A stretch of 64,000 nucleotides of DNA from Thiohalomonas denitrificans (GCA_020725115.1 DYFR01000004.1:1-64000), one strand, 5' to 3'. Positions 51,657 to 62,906 are shown, numbered from the stretch's first letter. Notes: a model not told the origin generated them from the letters alone. Numbers and translations: made by a program.

Positions 51657-52250
51657 ATGAGCAAGCGCAGGGCCACGATCACGCGGGAGACCCTGGAGAC
51701 CCGGATCGAGGCGACTGTCGATCTCGACGGCAGCGGTGTCGGCCGGTTCGAGAGCGGTGTGCCGTTTCTTGACCACATGCTGGATCAGGTGGCCCGCCAT
51801 GGTCTTATCGATTTGCAGGTTTTGGCCCGTGGTGATCTGCACATCGATGCCCACCACACGGTGGAGGATATTGGCATCACCCTCGGCCAGGCCTTTGCGG
51901 GTGCTGTGGGCGACAAGAAGGGTATCCGGCGTTATGGCCATGCCTATGTTCCCCTGGATGAGGCGTTGTCGCGGGTGGTGATCGACTTTTCCGGACGTCC
52001 CGGTCTGGAATATCAGGTCGACTATCCGCGGGCGCGCATCGGCGAGTTCGATGTCGATCTGTTGCTGGAGTTTTTCCAGGGCTTCGTCAATCATGCCCAG
52101 GTGACGTTGCACATCGACAACCTGCGCGGCCGCAATGCGCACCACATCGCCGAGACGGTATTCAAGGCCTTTGGACGTGCCCTGCGCATGGCGCTGGAGG
52201 CTGATCCGCGCATGCAGGGCATGACACCCTCCACCAAGGGCAGCCTGTAA
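51657..52250 (+). CDS. hisB: imidazoleglycerol-phosphate dehydratase (monofunctional HisB)
   Basis: 197 residues, histidine pathway, converts imidazole glycerol phosphate to imidazole acetol phosphate. Metal-binding motifs [11 protein letters not shown] and [17 protein letters not shown] are both present. The phosphatase half found in the enterobacterial fusion is absent. ATG 51657 follows GAGGAATTCA. First gene of hisBHAFIE. Confidence 0.97.
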   Translation: MSKRRATITRETLETRIEATVDLDGSGVGRFESGVPFLDHMLDQVARHGLIDLQVLARGDLHIDAHHTVEDIGITLGQAFAGAVGDKKGIRRYGHAYVPLDEALSRVVIDFSGRPGLEYQVDYPRARIGEFDVDLLLEFFQGFVNHAQVTLHIDNLRGRNAHHIAETVFKAFGRALRMALEADPRMQGMTPSTKGSL

Positions 52251-52310
52251 GGTCGCTGATCCGTCATTCCCTCATCCATTCATCTGATTCGAGCCGAACC
52301 TCCTTCCATC

Positions 52311-52961
52311 ATGAGTACTGTTGCAGTCATCGACTACGGCATGGGCAATCTTCATTCCGTGGCCAAGGCGCTGGAGCACGTGGCCGATGGCCAGCAAGTC
52401 ATCGTGACCCATGAGCCGGAGCGCATCCGGGCCGCTGATCGGGTGGTGCTGCCCGGTGTCGGCGCCATCCGCGACTGCATGGCGGAGATGGCGCGCCAGG
52501 GCGTGATCGATGTGATCCACGAAGTGGTGCGCAGCAAGCCCTTTCTTGGTGTCTGCGTCGGTATGCAGGCACTGATGGATTTCAGTGCCGAAAACGGCGG
52601 CACTTCCTGCCTGGGAGTGTTGCCCGGCCGGGTCGAGTATTTCGGTGACAGCCTGAGTGCGGAGGTCGGCGGTGAGCGCCTCAAGGTGCCGCACATGGGC
52701 TGGAATCAGGTACATCAGGAGCGCGCGCATCCGTTGTGGGCCGGTATTGCGCAGGATGAGCGTTTCTACTTTGTTCACAGCTATTATGTACAGCCGGCAC
52801 GGCCGGAACTGACCGCCGCGAGTACGGAGTACGGCGTGCGGTTCACTGCTGCCGTGGCGCGCGACAATGTCTTTGCCGTGCAATTCCATCCGGAGAAAAG
52901 CCAGCATGCAGGCTTGGCGCTGTATGCCAATTTTCTGCGCTGGGATGGCCGCACACCCTGA
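52311..52961 (+). CDS. hisH: imidazole glycerol phosphate synthase, glutaminase subunit
   Basis: 216-residue class I glutamine amidotransferase. Nucleophile Cys in GVCVGMQAL, and His-x-Glu in QFHPEKS. It feeds ammonia to HisF. The N-terminus [14 protein letters not shown] is typical. It starts 60 bases after hisB. Confidence 0.97.
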   Translation: MSTVAVIDYGMGNLHSVAKALEHVADGQQVIVTHEPERIRAADRVVLPGVGAIRDCMAEMARQGVIDVIHEVVRSKPFLGVCVGMQALMDFSAENGGTSCLGVLPGRVEYFGDSLSAEVGGERLKVPHMGWNQVHQERAHPLWAGIAQDERFYFVHSYYVQPARPELTAASTEYGVRFTAAVARDNVFAVQFHPEKSQHAGLALYANFLRWDGRTP

Positions 52962-53002
52962 TTTTCAACCTACCCATTCGTGCAGTGAAGAGGAATTAAG
53001 CG

Positions 53003-53746
53003 ATGTTGCTGATACCCGCCATAGATCTCAAGGACGGCAAGTGTGTGCGCCTGCGTCAGGGACGAATGGAGGATTCGACGGTATTTTCCGACGATCCGGT
53101 AGCCATGGCCGCTCGCTGGGTGGAAGCGGGGGCGCGTCGCCTCCATCTGGTCGATCTGAATGGCGCCTTCGAGGGGCGGCCTATGAACCGTGATGTCGTG
53201 CATGCCATTGCCGCGGCCTTTCCCGATGTGCCGATCCAGGTGGGGGGCGGGATTCGTGACGAGGATACGGTGCAGGCTTATCTCGATGTCGGCGTACAGT
53301 ACGTGATTATCGGTACCAAGGCGGTGAACCACCCTGGTTTTATCGGCGATCTGTGCGCCGAGTTTCCCGGCCATGTCATCGTCGGCCTCGATGCCAAAGA
53401 AGGCAAGGTGGCGATGGATGGCTGGTCCAAGCTGTCCAAGCACGATGTCATCGATCTGGCGCAGCACTTCGAGCAGGATGGCGTGTCGGCAATCATCTAC
53501 ACCGATATCGGCCGTGACGGCATGATGTCCGGCGTCAATGTCGAGTCCACGGTAAAGCTGGCGCAGGCGGTCACTATCCCGATTATCGCCTCCGGCGGCA
53601 TCACCAACCTGGATGACATCCGTGCACTGTGTGCCGTGGCCGGCGAAGGCATCACCGGTGCCATTACCGGCCGTGCCATTTACGAAGGCACGCTGGATTT
53701 TGTCGAAGGGCAGCGGCTCGCCGATGAACTTTGTGGAGAAAAGTGA
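53003..53746 (+). CDS. hisA: ProFAR isomerase
   Basis: 247-residue beta/alpha barrel that isomerises ProFAR to PRFAR in histidine synthesis. Catalytic Asp in [10 protein letters not shown] and the second acid in [12 protein letters not shown] are visible, with phosphate loops QVGGGIR and ASGGITN. About 40 bases separate it from hisH, with GAGGAATTAAG before the ATG. Confidence 0.97.
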   Translation: MLLIPAIDLKDGKCVRLRQGRMEDSTVFSDDPVAMAARWVEAGARRLHLVDLNGAFEGRPMNRDVVHAIAAAFPDVPIQVGGGIRDEDTVQAYLDVGVQYVIIGTKAVNHPGFIGDLCAEFPGHVIVGLDAKEGKVAMDGWSKLSKHDVIDLAQHFEQDGVSAIIYTDIGRDGMMSGVNVESTVKLAQAVTIPIIASGGITNLDDIRALCAVAGEGITGAITGRAIYEGTLDFVEGQRLADELCGEK

Positions 53747-53818
53747 CAGGTTCCAGGTTGCAAGTATCAAGACGATGCTCTTGCTTGCGACTTGTCACTT
53801 GCAACTTGTGACTGAATC
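53747..53818. repeat. hisA-hisF gap with ACTTGCAACTTGT-type repeat
   Basis: The 72-base gap contains CAGGTTGCAAGTATC and, further on, GTCACTTGCAACTTGTGAC, which together form an imperfect inverted repeat. Similar words occur near 11690. It interrupts an otherwise compact operon but should not stop transcription, as no U-run is seen. Confidence 0.5.
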
Positions 53819-54592
53819 ATGGGCTTAGCCAAACGTATCATTCCCTGTCTCGACGTGGATAACGGCCGCGTCGTCAAGGGCGTCAAGTTCCTCGACATCC
53901 GCGATGCCGGTGACCCGGTGGAGATCGCGCGCCGCTACGATCAGCAGGGCGCCGACGAGATCACCTTTCTCGACATTACTGCTTCATCAGACAACCGTGA
54001 GACCATGGTGCACGTGGTGGAGCAGGTGGCCGGTGAGGTGTTCATTCCACTGACCGTGGGCGGCGGTATCCGCACCAGCGCCGATATCCGCCGCATGCTC
54101 AATGCCGGTGCCGACAAGGTCGGCATCAATACCGCTGCGGTATTCAACCCGGAATTCGTTAAAGAGGCGGCGGATCGCTTTGGTTCGCAGTGCATTGTCG
54201 TCGCCATTGACGCCAAGCGCGTCAGCGCTGCAGACGAGACGCCGCGCTGGGAAATCTTTACCCACGGCGGGCGCAAGGCGACGGGTCTCGATGCGGTGGA
54301 GTGGGCGCGGCGCATGGTGGACTACGGTGCCGGCGAGATACTGCTCACCAGCATGGATCGTGACGGCACCAAATCCGGCTTTGACCTGGCGCTGGTGCGT
54401 GCGGTGTCCGAGGCCGTGCGTGTGCCGGTGATCGCCTCCGGCGGCGTCGGCAACCTGGACCACCTGGTCGACGGCATCGTGCAGGGCCATGCCGATGCGG
54501 TGCTGGCCGCCAGCATCTTTCACTTCTGCGAATACACCATTGAACAGGCCAAGCAGCGCATGGCCGCAGCCGGCATCGAGGTACGGTTGTGA
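53819..54592 (+). CDS. hisF: imidazole glycerol phosphate synthase, cyclase subunit
   Basis: 257-residue beta/alpha barrel partner of HisH. Catalytic Asp residues are in [13 protein letters not shown] and [13 protein letters not shown]; phosphate loops TVGGGIRT and ASGGVGN are present. Its stop overlaps the GTG start of hisI by 4 bases. Confidence 0.98.
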   Translation: MGLAKRIIPCLDVDNGRVVKGVKFLDIRDAGDPVEIARRYDQQGADEITFLDITASSDNRETMVHVVEQVAGEVFIPLTVGGGIRTSADIRRMLNAGADKVGINTAAVFNPEFVKEAADRFGSQCIVVAIDAKRVSAADETPRWEIFTHGGRKATGLDAVEWARRMVDYGAGEILLTSMDRDGTKSGFDLALVRAVSEAVRVPVIASGGVGNLDHLVDGIVQGHADAVLAASIFHFCEYTIEQAKQRMAAAGIEVRL

Positions 54593-54984
54593 GCGATGCC
54601 TGGCTGGAGGAGATTACGTGGACGGCGGATGGCCTGGTACCGGTGATCGCCCAGGAAGAGGGTAGCGGGCGGGTGCTGATGTTTGCCTGGATGAACCGTG
54701 AATCCCTGGCGCTGACCGTGCGTGAAGGACGCGCCGTCTACTGGTCGCGTTCGCGCGGCAAACTGTGGCGCAAGGGTGAGGAGTCGGGTAACGTGCAGCG
54801 CGTGAAGGAGATCCGGCTCGACTGCGATAACGACGTGCTCCTGCTCACGATTGAACAACTGGGCGGTATCGCCTGTCACACCGGTAGGCACAGCTGTTTT
54901 TACAAGGTTCTCGACAATGAGGGCTGGAGGACGGCTGATCCGGTATTAAAAGATCCGCAGCAGATATACAGCAAGCCGTCATGA
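54589..54984 (+). CDS. hisI: phosphoribosyl-AMP cyclohydrolase
   Basis: 131 residues, separate from HisE. Motifs [28 protein letters not shown] and the zinc-binding DCDND...[11 protein letters not shown] are complete. GTG start at 54589 overlaps the hisF stop, and its own stop overlaps hisE by 4 bases. Confidence 0.97.
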   Translation: MSDAWLEEITWTADGLVPVIAQEEGSGRVLMFAWMNRESLALTVREGRAVYWSRSRGKLWRKGEESGNVQRVKEIRLDCDNDVLLLTIEQLGGIACHTGRHSCFYKVLDNEGWRTADPVLKDPQQIYSKPS

Positions 54985-55298
54985 GCGATATCCTTGAACA
55001 GTTGTCTGAGCTTCTGGAGCAGCGCAAGGGTGCAGATCCGGACAGTTCCTATGTGGCCAAGCTATATGCCAAGGGCCTGGACGGTATCCTGAAGAAGATC
55101 GGCGAAGAGGCTACCGAGACGGTGATCGCCGCCAAGGATGGCGATCCCGCCCAGGTCATCTATGAAACCGCCGATCTATGGTTTCACTGCATGGTGATGC
55201 TCAAGCACCTGGGGCTGGAACCGCAGGCGGTGCTGACGGAGCTGGAACGGCGTTTCGGCTTGTCGGGCCTGGAAGAGAAGGCGAACCGGAACAAGTAA
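54981..55298 (+). CDS. hisE: phosphoribosyl-ATP pyrophosphatase
   Basis: 105 residues of the MazG-like all-helical fold. Motif [17 protein letters not shown] binds magnesium, and [13 protein letters not shown] follows. Last histidine gene in the block; ATGA overlap with hisI. Confidence 0.97.
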   Translation: MSDILEQLSELLEQRKGADPDSSYVAKLYAKGLDGILKKIGEEATETVIAAKDGDPAQVIYETADLWFHCMVMLKHLGLEPQAVLTELERRFGLSGLEEKANRNK

Positions 55299-55309
55299 GA
55301 GGCTTTTCG

Positions 55310-55315
55310 TATAAT
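55310..55315 (+). promoter_or_regulatory. -10-like TATAAT before tatA
   Basis: A perfect TATAAT lies 12 bases after the hisE stop, but no -35 box is found at 16-18 bases. It could give tatABC its own start. Any transcript from here would carry the hairpin at 55323-55341 in its leader. Confidence 0.35.
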
Positions 55316-55322
55316 TAACGTC

Positions 55323-55346
55323 CGGCAGCCCAGGGCTGCCGATTTT
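55323..55346 (+). terminator. terminator-like hairpin between hisE and tatA
   Basis: CGGCAGCC-CAG-GGCTGCCG (55323-55341) followed by ATTTT. The stem is strong but the U-run is only four bases, so it may attenuate rather than fully stop transcription from his into tat. Confidence 0.5.
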
Positions 55347-55370
55347 CCCACTGTGGCGGAGAGTTGAATC

Positions 55371-55601
55371 ATGGCACCGAGCATCTGGCAATTACTTATT
55401 GTACTGGCAATCATCATCCTGCTGTTTGGCACCAAGAAGCTGCGCAATATCGGCGGTGATCTCGGCAGCGCGATCAAGAATTTCCGCAGCTCGGTGAAGG
55501 ACGGTGAGCAGTCGGTAGCCAAGGAAGATGAAAAGCTGGCAGAGAACAAGGAAAGCAGCATCATCGAGGGTGAGGCCACCCGCGAGAAGGACAAGACCTG
55601 A
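55371..55601 (+). CDS. tatA: Sec-independent protein translocase TatA
   Basis: 76 residues: one span with [31 protein letters not shown], the TatA hinge F-G-x-K-K-L and amphipathic helix, then a charged tail. It forms the translocation pore for folded proteins. A GGCGGAGAG site precedes the ATG. Confidence 0.96.
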   Translation: MAPSIWQLLIVLAIIILLFGTKKLRNIGGDLGSAIKNFRSSVKDGEQSVAKEDEKLAENKESSIIEGEATREKDKT

Positions 55602-55684
55602 CCATACTCTTCCAGGGCAAGTGTCGCGCATGTCGAACGTGTCGGCGCGAAACTCAAAACCCGCAACTCGCAACCGGATAAATC

Positions 55685-56071
55685 ATGTTCGATGTCGGCT
55701 TTTGGGAGCTGGTGGTCATCGGCATCGTGGCCCTGCTGGTGCTGGGGCCCGAACGCCTGCCTGTGGTCGCGCGTACCGTGGGCCTGTGGTATGGCAAGGC
55801 ACGCTATTTCGTCGGCACGGTGAAGGCGGATATCGATCGTGAGCTCAAGGCCGAGGAGCTCAAGCGTATCGTCGAACAGCAGGTCAAGGGCGAGGGCCTG
55901 TACGACATGATGGAGGAGGCCAAGGCATCGCTGCAGGATATCAAGAGCGGGTTGCAGGGCATCGACAAGCCGGTCGATCTGGCTGCGCTTGATACCCCGC
56001 CGGAGACGGCCAAGGCCGACACTGCCACCGTGCCCGCCAATCCGGACAAGGATGCGACGCCGCGGTCATGA
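55685..56071 (+). CDS. tatB: Sec-independent protein translocase TatB
   Basis: 128 residues: [26 protein letters not shown] with the TatB-specific Glu near the N-terminus and GPERLP hinge, then a long amphipathic helix. TatB binds TatC as substrate receptor. Its stop overlaps tatC by 4 bases. Confidence 0.96.
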   Translation: MFDVGFWELVVIGIVALLVLGPERLPVVARTVGLWYGKARYFVGTVKADIDRELKAEELKRIVEQQVKGEGLYDMMEEAKASLQDIKSGLQGIDKPVDLAALDTPPETAKADTATVPANPDKDATPRS

Positions 56072-56970
56072 CGGACAAGCACGATAGCGCCAACAGCCCT
56101 CCCGAGCCGGAGCAGCCCTTTCTTGCCCACCTGATTGAGTTGCGCGACCGGCTATTGCGCGCAGTCCTGGTGGTGCTGGTAATCTTTCTCGGCCTGTTCT
56201 ATTTCGCCAACGATATCTATTCGTTGCTGGCACAGCCGCTGCTATCCCATCTGCCTGAAGGCGGATCGATGATTGCCACCGAGGTGGCCTCGCCCTTCCT
56301 CACCCCGCTCAAGCTGACGCTGGTGGCCGCTGTTTTTGTCGCCATCCCCTATCTGCTGTACCAGCTGTGGGGTTTTGTTGCGCCCGGCCTGTATGCCCAC
56401 GAGCGGCGCCTGATCATGCCGCTCATCGTCTCCAGCACGCTGCTGTTTTATGCCGGCATGGCCTTCGCCTATTTCGTGGTGTTCCCGCTGGTGTTCGGTT
56501 TCTTTACCGCTGCCGCGCCCGAGGGTGTGGCGGTGATGACCGACATAAACCAGTATCTGGACTTTGTACTCAAGCTGTTCTTTGCCTTCGGTGTGGCCTT
56601 CGAAGTCCCCATCGCTACCATCCTGCTGGTGTGGATGGGGGTGGTGACGCCGGATGCACTGGTGGCCAAGCGCCCCTATATCATCGTCGGAGCCTTCGTC
56701 ATCGGCATGCTGTTGACGCCGCCCGACATTTTCTCGCAGACCCTGCTCGCCGTGCCGATGTGGATACTGTTCGAGATCGGCGTGTTTTTCTCGCGCCGTT
56801 TCGTGCGCAAGGACGTGGAGGAGGATGAGCTGAACAGCAACGAGAAGATGGATGATACCCTCGATCGCTACATCCGCGACGAGGAAGCGCTGCGCCAGGA
56901 GCTGGAAGTCTGGCAGGGCAACACCAGTAGCGATGACGACAAGGACGGCGGTGGCAAGCCGAAGGATTAA
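56068..56970 (+). CDS. tatC: Sec-independent protein translocase TatC
   Basis: 300 residues, six spans. [12 protein letters not shown] at the N-terminus is the twin-arginine signal-binding region; LYAHERRL and FGVAFEVPI are family motifs with the conserved Glu. The C-terminal 50 residues are an extra charged tail ([13 protein letters not shown]...[12 protein letters not shown]) beyond the usual 250. Confidence 0.96.
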   Translation: MTDKHDSANSPPEPEQPFLAHLIELRDRLLRAVLVVLVIFLGLFYFANDIYSLLAQPLLSHLPEGGSMIATEVASPFLTPLKLTLVAAVFVAIPYLLYQLWGFVAPGLYAHERRLIMPLIVSSTLLFYAGMAFAYFVVFPLVFGFFTAAAPEGVAVMTDINQYLDFVLKLFFAFGVAFEVPIATILLVWMGVVTPDALVAKRPYIIVGAFVIGMLLTPPDIFSQTLLAVPMWILFEIGVFFSRRFVRKDVEEDELNSNEKMDDTLDRYIRDEEALRQELEVWQGNTSSDDDKDGGGKPKD

Positions 56971-58774
56971 ATCCGCCATCACCTTGCCGCGCTTCTGCGG
57001 CAAGGTGGTATGCCTGATGATATTGCTGTTTTCCGTCACTGCAGGCGCCAGCCCGCTACGCGAACACCCTTCCCGTTATCTTGCCCTGCATGCCGATGAT
57101 CCGGTGCAGTGGCGCCTGCTCGACCGCGCTGCGCTGGAAGAGGCACAGCGTACTGACAGGCCGATCTTTTTATCCAGTGGCTACTTTGCCTGCCACTGGT
57201 GTCATGTGATGCAGCAGGAGAGCTTTCGTGATCCGGTCATTGCTGCCGTGCTCAATCGCCATTTCATTCCAGTAAAAATCGATCGCGAGCTTGCGCCGGA
57301 GGAGGACGCCTATTTGCTTGCCTTTGTGCAGCGCAGTCGCGGCAATGCGGGCTGGCCGCTCAGTGTGTTCCTCACGCCCGACGGCCATCCGTTGTATGGC
57401 ACTCCCTATGTGCCGCCGGCGGAGTTGCTGCAGCTGCTGCAACGTATGGTGGCAGTGTGGCGTGATGAGGGCGCGGAGTGGCGTAGGGTCGCGGCAGTGG
57501 AGGCAATGGGCGATGCAGTATTGCCTGTACCGGACACAGGTGTTCTCCCCGAACAGTTGCGTACGCTGCTGCTGCAGGCGGCGCTGGCGCAAGCCGATGA
57601 ACTGGAAGGCGGCTTTGGTATGCCGGCCAAGTTTCCCCATGTGCCGCGACTGCGCACCCTGCTCTCGGTATACCGTGACAGCGGCGATGCGGTCCTGGGC
57701 GCATTTCTGCGCCTGACCTTGCGGCAAATGGCGACGCAGGGGCTGCGCGATCATATCGGCGGCGGTTTTTTCCGCTACACCATCGATCCGTCCTGGCAGG
57801 AGCCTCATTTCGAGAAGATGCTGTACGACTCGGCCCAGCTCACCGTGCTGTATTTCGAGGCGGCGGCGCTGCTGGGTGAGGCGCAGTGGGCAGACATCGG
57901 GCGCGATACGCTGGACTTCATGTTGCGCGAACTGCTCCTGCCGGATGGCGCCTTCGCCGCCAGCCTGTCGGCGCTGAATGCTGCCGGTGAAGAGGGCAGA
58001 TATTATCTGTGGTCGGAGGAGGAGTTGCGTCGCCTGCTCTCGGCAGATGAATATCGCGTGGCGGCAGCCGCCTGGGGAGTGAGCGGCACAGCGGAGTTTG
58101 CTGCCGGCCATTTGCCGCGGGAACTGCTGGATGAGAGTGCGCTGGTACAGCGGTTCGGCAAGGAGGCAGTGCGGTTGCTGGACACCGCGCGCAACAAACT
58201 GCTGCGCGGGCGTGCCGTGCGTAGTGTGCCGCGGGATGACAAGCGTATTGCGGCCTGGAATGGACTGGCGTTGCAGGCGCTGGCGTTGGGTGCGCAGCAG
58301 ACTGATGGCGGGCACTATCACCAGGCTGGGGCACGGTTGCGGGATTATCTTGTGACCCGCCTGTGGGATGGCGGGCGTCTGGCACGCGCCGCGGATCATG
58401 CAGGTGCGTTGCCGGGTGATGGAGTACTGGAAGATTATGCGCAGGTGGCCGTGGGCCTGCTGGCCTGGGCCGAAGTGAGTGCGCGGCAGCCAGATCGGCA
58501 GTTGGCGCTTGGCATCGCCGATGCGGCCTGGCACCGCTTCAGGCGTGGCGCTGGCTGGGATAGTGGCGTGGGCAGTGTGTTGCCGCTGGGGCAGGCGCAG
58601 GTACTGCTTGCCGATGGTGTCATGTCCTCGCCGGGCGCCTTGCTGGGCCTGGTGGCGGCCCGCGGTGAAGGTGAGTTGTGGCAACAGCGGGCTCGTGCGG
58701 CGCTGGAGGTCGGTACGGCGCAACTCATGGCGGCACCGCTGGATTACGCCAGCTATATTGCTGCGCGAAGGTGA
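56951..58774 (+). CDS. DUF255 thioredoxin-domain protein (YyaL/SSP411 family)
   Basis: 607 residues from GTG 56951, which has AAGGA at good spacing and yields a leader ending [19 protein letters not shown] 57017 is an alternative. The N-terminal thioredoxin-like domain has ACHWCHVM (Cys-x-x-Cys). The rest is the helical barrel region with FHYTID-like [24 protein letters not shown]. Function unknown; the family is widespread. It overlaps the end of tatC by 20 bases and converges on the RND gene. The signal peptide suggests a periplasmic place. Confidence 0.82.
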   Translation: MASRRIKSAITLPRFCGKVVCLMILLFSVTAGASPLREHPSRYLALHADDPVQWRLLDRAALEEAQRTDRPIFLSSGYFACHWCHVMQQESFRDPVIAAVLNRHFIPVKIDRELAPEEDAYLLAFVQRSRGNAGWPLSVFLTPDGHPLYGTPYVPPAELLQLLQRMVAVWRDEGAEWRRVAAVEAMGDAVLPVPDTGVLPEQLRTLLLQAALAQADELEGGFGMPAKFPHVPRLRTLLSVYRDSGDAVLGAFLRLTLRQMATQGLRDHIGGGFFRYTIDPSWQEPHFEKMLYDSAQLTVLYFEAAALLGEAQWADIGRDTLDFMLRELLLPDGAFAASLSALNAAGEEGRYYLWSEEELRRLLSADEYRVAAAAWGVSGTAEFAAGHLPRELLDESALVQRFGKEAVRLLDTARNKLLRGRAVRSVPRDDKRIAAWNGLALQALALGAQQTDGGHYHQAGARLRDYLVTRLWDGGRLARAADHAGALPGDGVLEDYAQVAVGLLAWAEVSARQPDRQLALGIADAAWHRFRRGAGWDSGVGSVLPLGQAQVLLADGVMSSPGALLGLVAARGEGELWQQRARAALEVGTAQLMAAPLDYASYIAARR

Positions 58775-61700
58775 AGCAGACGATAGACCACCGGGATCAG
58801 GAACAGCGTCACCAGCAGTGAAATACTCAGGCCGGAGATGATGGCCACCGCCAGCGGGCGCAGCATTTCACCGCCCTCGCCCAGACCCAGCGCCAGCGGA
58901 CTCATGCCGGCCACAGTGGTCAGTGTGGTCATCAGAATCGGCCGCAGTCGCAGCCGCGCCGCTTCGACAATGGCCGCGTGCACGGCCGCGCCGCGCCGAC
59001 GCATGATCTCCACATACTCCACCAGTACGATGGCATTGTTTACCACGATGCCGGCCAGCATGATCATGCCGAGCCATACCGGCATGGACAACGGCAGTCC
59101 ACTTAGCTTCAGACCGACGGCAACGCCGACGGCGGCGAAGGGAATGGACAGGAGTATGACCAGCGGATTGCGCAGCGATTCATACTGCACCGCCATCACG
59201 ACAAATACCAGAAAGATGGCCAGTGCCAACAGCAGCATGCCGAGCGCACGTCCTTCATTGAGGGCTTTCAGTTCACCACCATCGTACCAGGTATAGCCAG
59301 CAGGCAGTGGCAGGGTCGCCAGTTGCGCGTGGATGTGTTCATAGGCCTCGCTCAGTGAGGTGCCTGCTGCCAGGGAAGCGCTGATTTCGACGATGCGGCG
59401 TTGGTTGTCGCGGCGGATCTCCGCCGGTGTGGCAGCCAGGCTCACACGGGTAATGTCGCCCAGCCGCAGAGGTGTGCCAGTGCCGCTGTGGAGTACCAGC
59501 TCCTCCAGGGCGCGCGGTGTATCCACTTCGCGTCGCGGCAGGCGCAGGCGCACATCGACGCTGCGATCGTTTTCGATAAAGTCGGTGACCACCTCACCCT
59601 CCAGCGCGTGGCGCAAGGCGCGGCCCACATCCTCGGCATCCAGCCCCAGTGTCGCGGCACGTTCACGGTCGAGGGTAATGGCCAGTTCCTGGCGCTGTTC
59701 TTCAGCGGAGTGCATCAGGTTGCTGATGCCAGTGATGGTTTTCAGGCGATTGACCGTCGCGTCGGCCAGCTGTGCGAGAACATCGAGATCCGTACCCTGG
59801 ATGCGAATACTGAGATCATCGTCGCCGCTGCCAATGCGGATGCCGCGGATGCCACGGCTGCGCATACGTACCCGCACCCCGGCCAGTTCTTCCCTCGCCA
59901 CCTCTTTCTGCATGCGGCTGATCCAGTCGTTGCTGCTCTCCGTGCGCTGGCTGCGTGGTCGCAGCTGCACCATAATCGAACCGCTGTTGCTGGACTGGCG
60001 TTCGGTACGGCCGAAGATGAAGCCGCCAACTGTGGCGAATACATTGACCACTTCCGGCTGTTGTCTGAGCAGCTGTTCCAGGCGGTGTGCGCTGCGATCC
60101 ATTTCTTCCACCGATACACCGGGGTCGGCGGTGAGAAATACCTGCACCTGGCCATCGTCCATGGAGGGGAGGAACTCCTGCCTGCCGCCGAAAGTGGGCA
60201 GGCTGAGGGCCAGTGCTGCAGCGAGCAGTGCCAGCAGTAAGATTTGCGCCCATAGCTGATCCAGCAGCCAGGCGATGACAGCAGCATAATGTTCCTGCAG
60301 CCAGACGATGAGCGCATCAACCATGCGACGCAGACGACCGCTGTCGATACTGCGCACCTGCACTGCCAGGGCCGGTACCAGGGTCAGTGCAACCACCATC
60401 GAGGCGAGGATGGCGGCAGAGATGGTAAAAATCAGTTCGCGGAACAGCAGCCCAACCAGTCCGCCGATAAACAGAAATGGCAGCACTGCGGCCAGATTGG
60501 TGGAGGTGGAGGCGATGATGGCGCCATGGATCTCGCGCGAAGCATTGGTGCCGGCCTCCAGCGGGGGTTCGCCGGCGCGCTGGTGACGCTGGATGTTCTC
60601 CAGCATCACGATGGTGTTGTCCACCAGCATACCGACGCCGAGGGCGAGTCCGCCCAGCGTCATGATGTTGAAGGTAAGTCCGCCGAGCCCCATCAGCACG
60701 AAGGTGACCATAATGGCCAATGGGATGGCGCTGCCGATAATCAGCGTGCGGCGCAGATTGCCGAGAAACAGATACACCACACTCATGGCCAGCAGCGTTC
60801 CCGACAGTGCTGCCAGGGTGGCGCTGTCCAGGGCGTTACGCACATAGATCGACTGATCGTCGACACCGTATACGACGGCATCCTCCAGCAGCAGTTTGTT
60901 CTGCTGCAACCAGGCCATGCGTTCCTTGACGGCATCTACCACAGCGATGGTGTTTGCCGTCGGTTGTTTCTGGATCGAAATCTTTACACCAGGTATGCCG
61001 TTGAAACGTACCTTGATGCGCTCGTCGGCGTGGGTGTCGATTACCTGCACCACTTCGTCAAGGCGGATGGTATTGCCATCGTTTAGCCGCAGCGGCAGTG
61101 CGGCGATGTCGTCCACAGTGAGGAAGCGGGCGGCGGTGCGTCCTCCCAGTTCGCGGCGTTGCATGGTAAGACGTCCAGCCGGCAGTTCGACATTGCCGCG
61201 CTTCAGCGCATTGACCAGATCATTGATGCTGAGTCCACTGGCGGCGAGGCGTTCCTGATCGGGCAACAGCTGGATCTCGCGCACCAGTCCGCCGCCCACT
61301 TCTACTGCGGCTACGCCCGGCAGGTTGAGGAACTGCTTGGCGAAGTCATAGTCGACCCAGTCACGTAATTTGACCGGATCGAGGCCGGTGGAACTGACCA
61401 CGAACTCCGCCACCGGGATCTGCGCGGGATCGCGTTTGAAGATGATGGGCGGGTCAATGGTGGTGGGCAGCAGGCGTTTGGCGCGGTCGAGGCGTGTGCT
61501 GGCGTCGCGCAGGGCGATGTCGATGTCCTTGCCGTATTCGAACAGCAGTTCCACCGAGCTGTTGCCCTCGCTGGTGCGTGACTGGACGCCGATGGCATCC
61601 TCGGTGATGGCGAGTTGCTCCTCCAGCTGGCGGGTGATGCGGTCTTCCATGATGTTGGCCGGCACGCCCGGATCGAGCACGCGCACCTGGATTTCCGGGT

Positions 61701-61851
61701 AGATGATGTGGGGCAGCAGATCGACGGCAAGGCGGCCCAGCGCGAAGAAGCCGAGTACCACTACTGTCAGCGCCAGCATGACGACCCCGATGGGGTGGCG
61801 GATGGACCAGGCGGCGATACCGCCGTGGCCGGTGCCTGCTGCGGTGCTCAT
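58753..61851 (-). CDS. RND-family efflux transporter, inner-membrane pump
   Basis: 1032 residues with the RND layout: span 1, a large periplasmic domain, six spans, a second periplasmic domain and five further spans. The fourth span reads GLALGVGMLVDNTIVMLEN, so the second Asp of the AcrB relay pair is Asn. Domain motifs RDASTRLDRAKRLLP and PGVAAVEVGGG are typical of the hydrophobe/amphiphile group. The membrane-fusion partner gene overlaps its start by 4 bases. No outer-membrane TolC gene is in the window. Confidence 0.93.
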   Translation of the reverse strand: MSTAAGTGHGGIAAWSIRHPIGVVMLALTVVVLGFFALGRLAVDLLPHIIYPEIQVRVLDPGVPANIMEDRITRQLEEQLAITEDAIGVQSRTSEGNSSVELLFEYGKDIDIALRDASTRLDRAKRLLPTTIDPPIIFKRDPAQIPVAEFVVSSTGLDPVKLRDWVDYDFAKQFLNLPGVAAVEVGGGLVREIQLLPDQERLAASGLSINDLVNALKRGNVELPAGRLTMQRRELGGRTAARFLTVDDIAALPLRLNDGNTIRLDEVVQVIDTHADERIKVRFNGIPGVKISIQKQPTANTIAVVDAVKERMAWLQQNKLLLEDAVVYGVDDQSIYVRNALDSATLAALSGTLLAMSVVYLFLGNLRRTLIIGSAIPLAIMVTFVLMGLGGLTFNIMTLGGLALGVGMLVDNTIVMLENIQRHQRAGEPPLEAGTNASREIHGAIIASTSTNLAAVLPFLFIGGLVGLLFRELIFTISAAILASMVVALTLVPALAVQVRSIDSGRLRRMVDALIVWLQEHYAAVIAWLLDQLWAQILLLALLAAALALSLPTFGGRQEFLPSMDDGQVQVFLTADPGVSVEEMDRSAHRLEQLLRQQPEVVNVFATVGGFIFGRTERQSSNSGSIMVQLRPRSQRTESSNDWISRMQKEVAREELAGVRVRMRSRGIRGIRIGSGDDDLSIRIQGTDLDVLAQLADATVNRLKTITGISNLMHSAEEQRQELAITLDRERAATLGLDAEDVGRALRHALEGEVVTDFIENDRSVDVRLRLPRREVDTPRALEELVLHSGTGTPLRLGDITRVSLAATPAEIRRDNQRRIVEISASLAAGTSLSEAYEHIHAQLATLPLPAGYTWYDGGELKALNEGRALGMLLLALAIFLVFVVMAVQYESLRNPLVILLSIPFAAVGVAVGLKLSGLPLSMPVWLGMIMLAGIVVNNAIVLVEYVEIMRRRGAAVHAAIVEAARLRLRPILMTTLTTVAGMSPLALGLGEGGEMLRPLAVAIISGLSISLLVTLFLIPVVYRLLHLRAAI

Positions 61852-62906
61852 GAGGCAGGTGTCATGCCACTGACGGCCTTGACCTTCATGCCGGGGGTCA
61901 GGCCGAGAAAGCCCTTGATGATGACTTGTGCGCCGATCTCGGGGCCGGAGAGCAGTTCGATGTGCTCACCCAGTTGCATGCCGCTGACCACGATGCTGCG
62001 CTGCGCCTTGCCGGTTTCGTCGATGGTGAAGACGAATTCACCACTGTTGTCGCGCCGCAGTGCAGAAAAGGGAATCACCCGGCGTGACTGCGGGCGTCCG
62101 GTGAGCTGCACACGACACAGCTGGCCTGGCCGTGCCCCGGCCGGCACCGGATCCAGCATCACCTCGACCACGCCCTGGCGGGTAGCCGCATCAATGGACG
62201 GATGGATGCGCAGGATGCGGCCGGTGTGTGCCTCGCTACCAAGGGCGTCGATGTGGATACGTACCGGATCGCCCGGCACCAGGGTGGGCAGCAGTAGCTC
62301 CGATACGCTGGTGGAGGTAAACAGTGAGCCGAGATCGGTCAGAGTCAATACATGGGTAAAACGTGGTACCACATCACCGGGTTCAGCCCGGCGCAGACTG
62401 ATGACGCCATCGAAGGGTGCCGTGATGCGGGTGTGGCTGAGGCGGGTACGCAGCAACTGCTCTTCGGCCAGCGCGATGTCCAGTGCCGTGCGAGTACGCG
62501 CCAGTTCTTCCTCGCTGATCAGATGATTGCGGATCAGCCGTTCCAGTCGGCCCAGATCCAGCTCCACCTGGCGCCGCTGGGCCTCGCTCTTGCGCAGTTC
62601 CGCTGCCAGCAGGGCGTCATCCAGTTGCAGCAGAAGCTCGCCGCGCCGAACCGTATCGCCGGGGAAATGGGGGAGGGTCACGATGCGCCCCTCCTCCTGG
62701 GAGAGAATTTGAATCTCCCGTTGCGCCCGTAGCGAGCCGGTGCGTATAGCGTTTGGCGTAATTTCCTCCTGTCTCACGACCGAGATTTCTACCCGATGGA
62801 CAGCAGTGTCTGAACTGGCGGGTGTGGCGGCAGGTGTTTCCTGCCGCGAACAGGCGGCAGAGAGCACGGTCAAGACAAGCATGATGAACGTGATGCGATG
62901 TGGCAT
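61848..62906 (-). CDS. RND membrane-fusion protein (lipoprotein)
   Basis: 352 residues from ATG 62906, behind CAGGAA. Lipoprotein signal ending LSAAC (Cys19). Then lipoyl, alpha-hairpin and beta-barrel segments: LQDDALLAAELRKSEAQRR-type hairpin, APFDGVISLRRAEPGD and VSELLLPTLVPGD. It links the RND pump to an outer-membrane channel. The open frame upstream is not supported. Divergent from the PhnD-like gene. Confidence 0.92.
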   Translation of the reverse strand: MPHRITFIMLVLTVLSAACSRQETPAATPASSDTAVHRVEISVVRQEEITPNAIRTGSLRAQREIQILSQEEGRIVTLPHFPGDTVRRGELLLQLDDALLAAELRKSEAQRRQVELDLGRLERLIRNHLISEEELARTRTALDIALAEEQLLRTRLSHTRITAPFDGVISLRRAEPGDVVPRFTHVLTLTDLGSLFTSTSVSELLLPTLVPGDPVRIHIDALGSEAHTGRILRIHPSIDAATRQGVVEVMLDPVPAGARPGQLCRVQLTGRPQSRRVIPFSALRRDNSGEFVFTIDETGKAQRSIVVSGMQLGEHIELLSGPEIGAQVIIKGFLGLTPGMKVKAVSGMTPAS

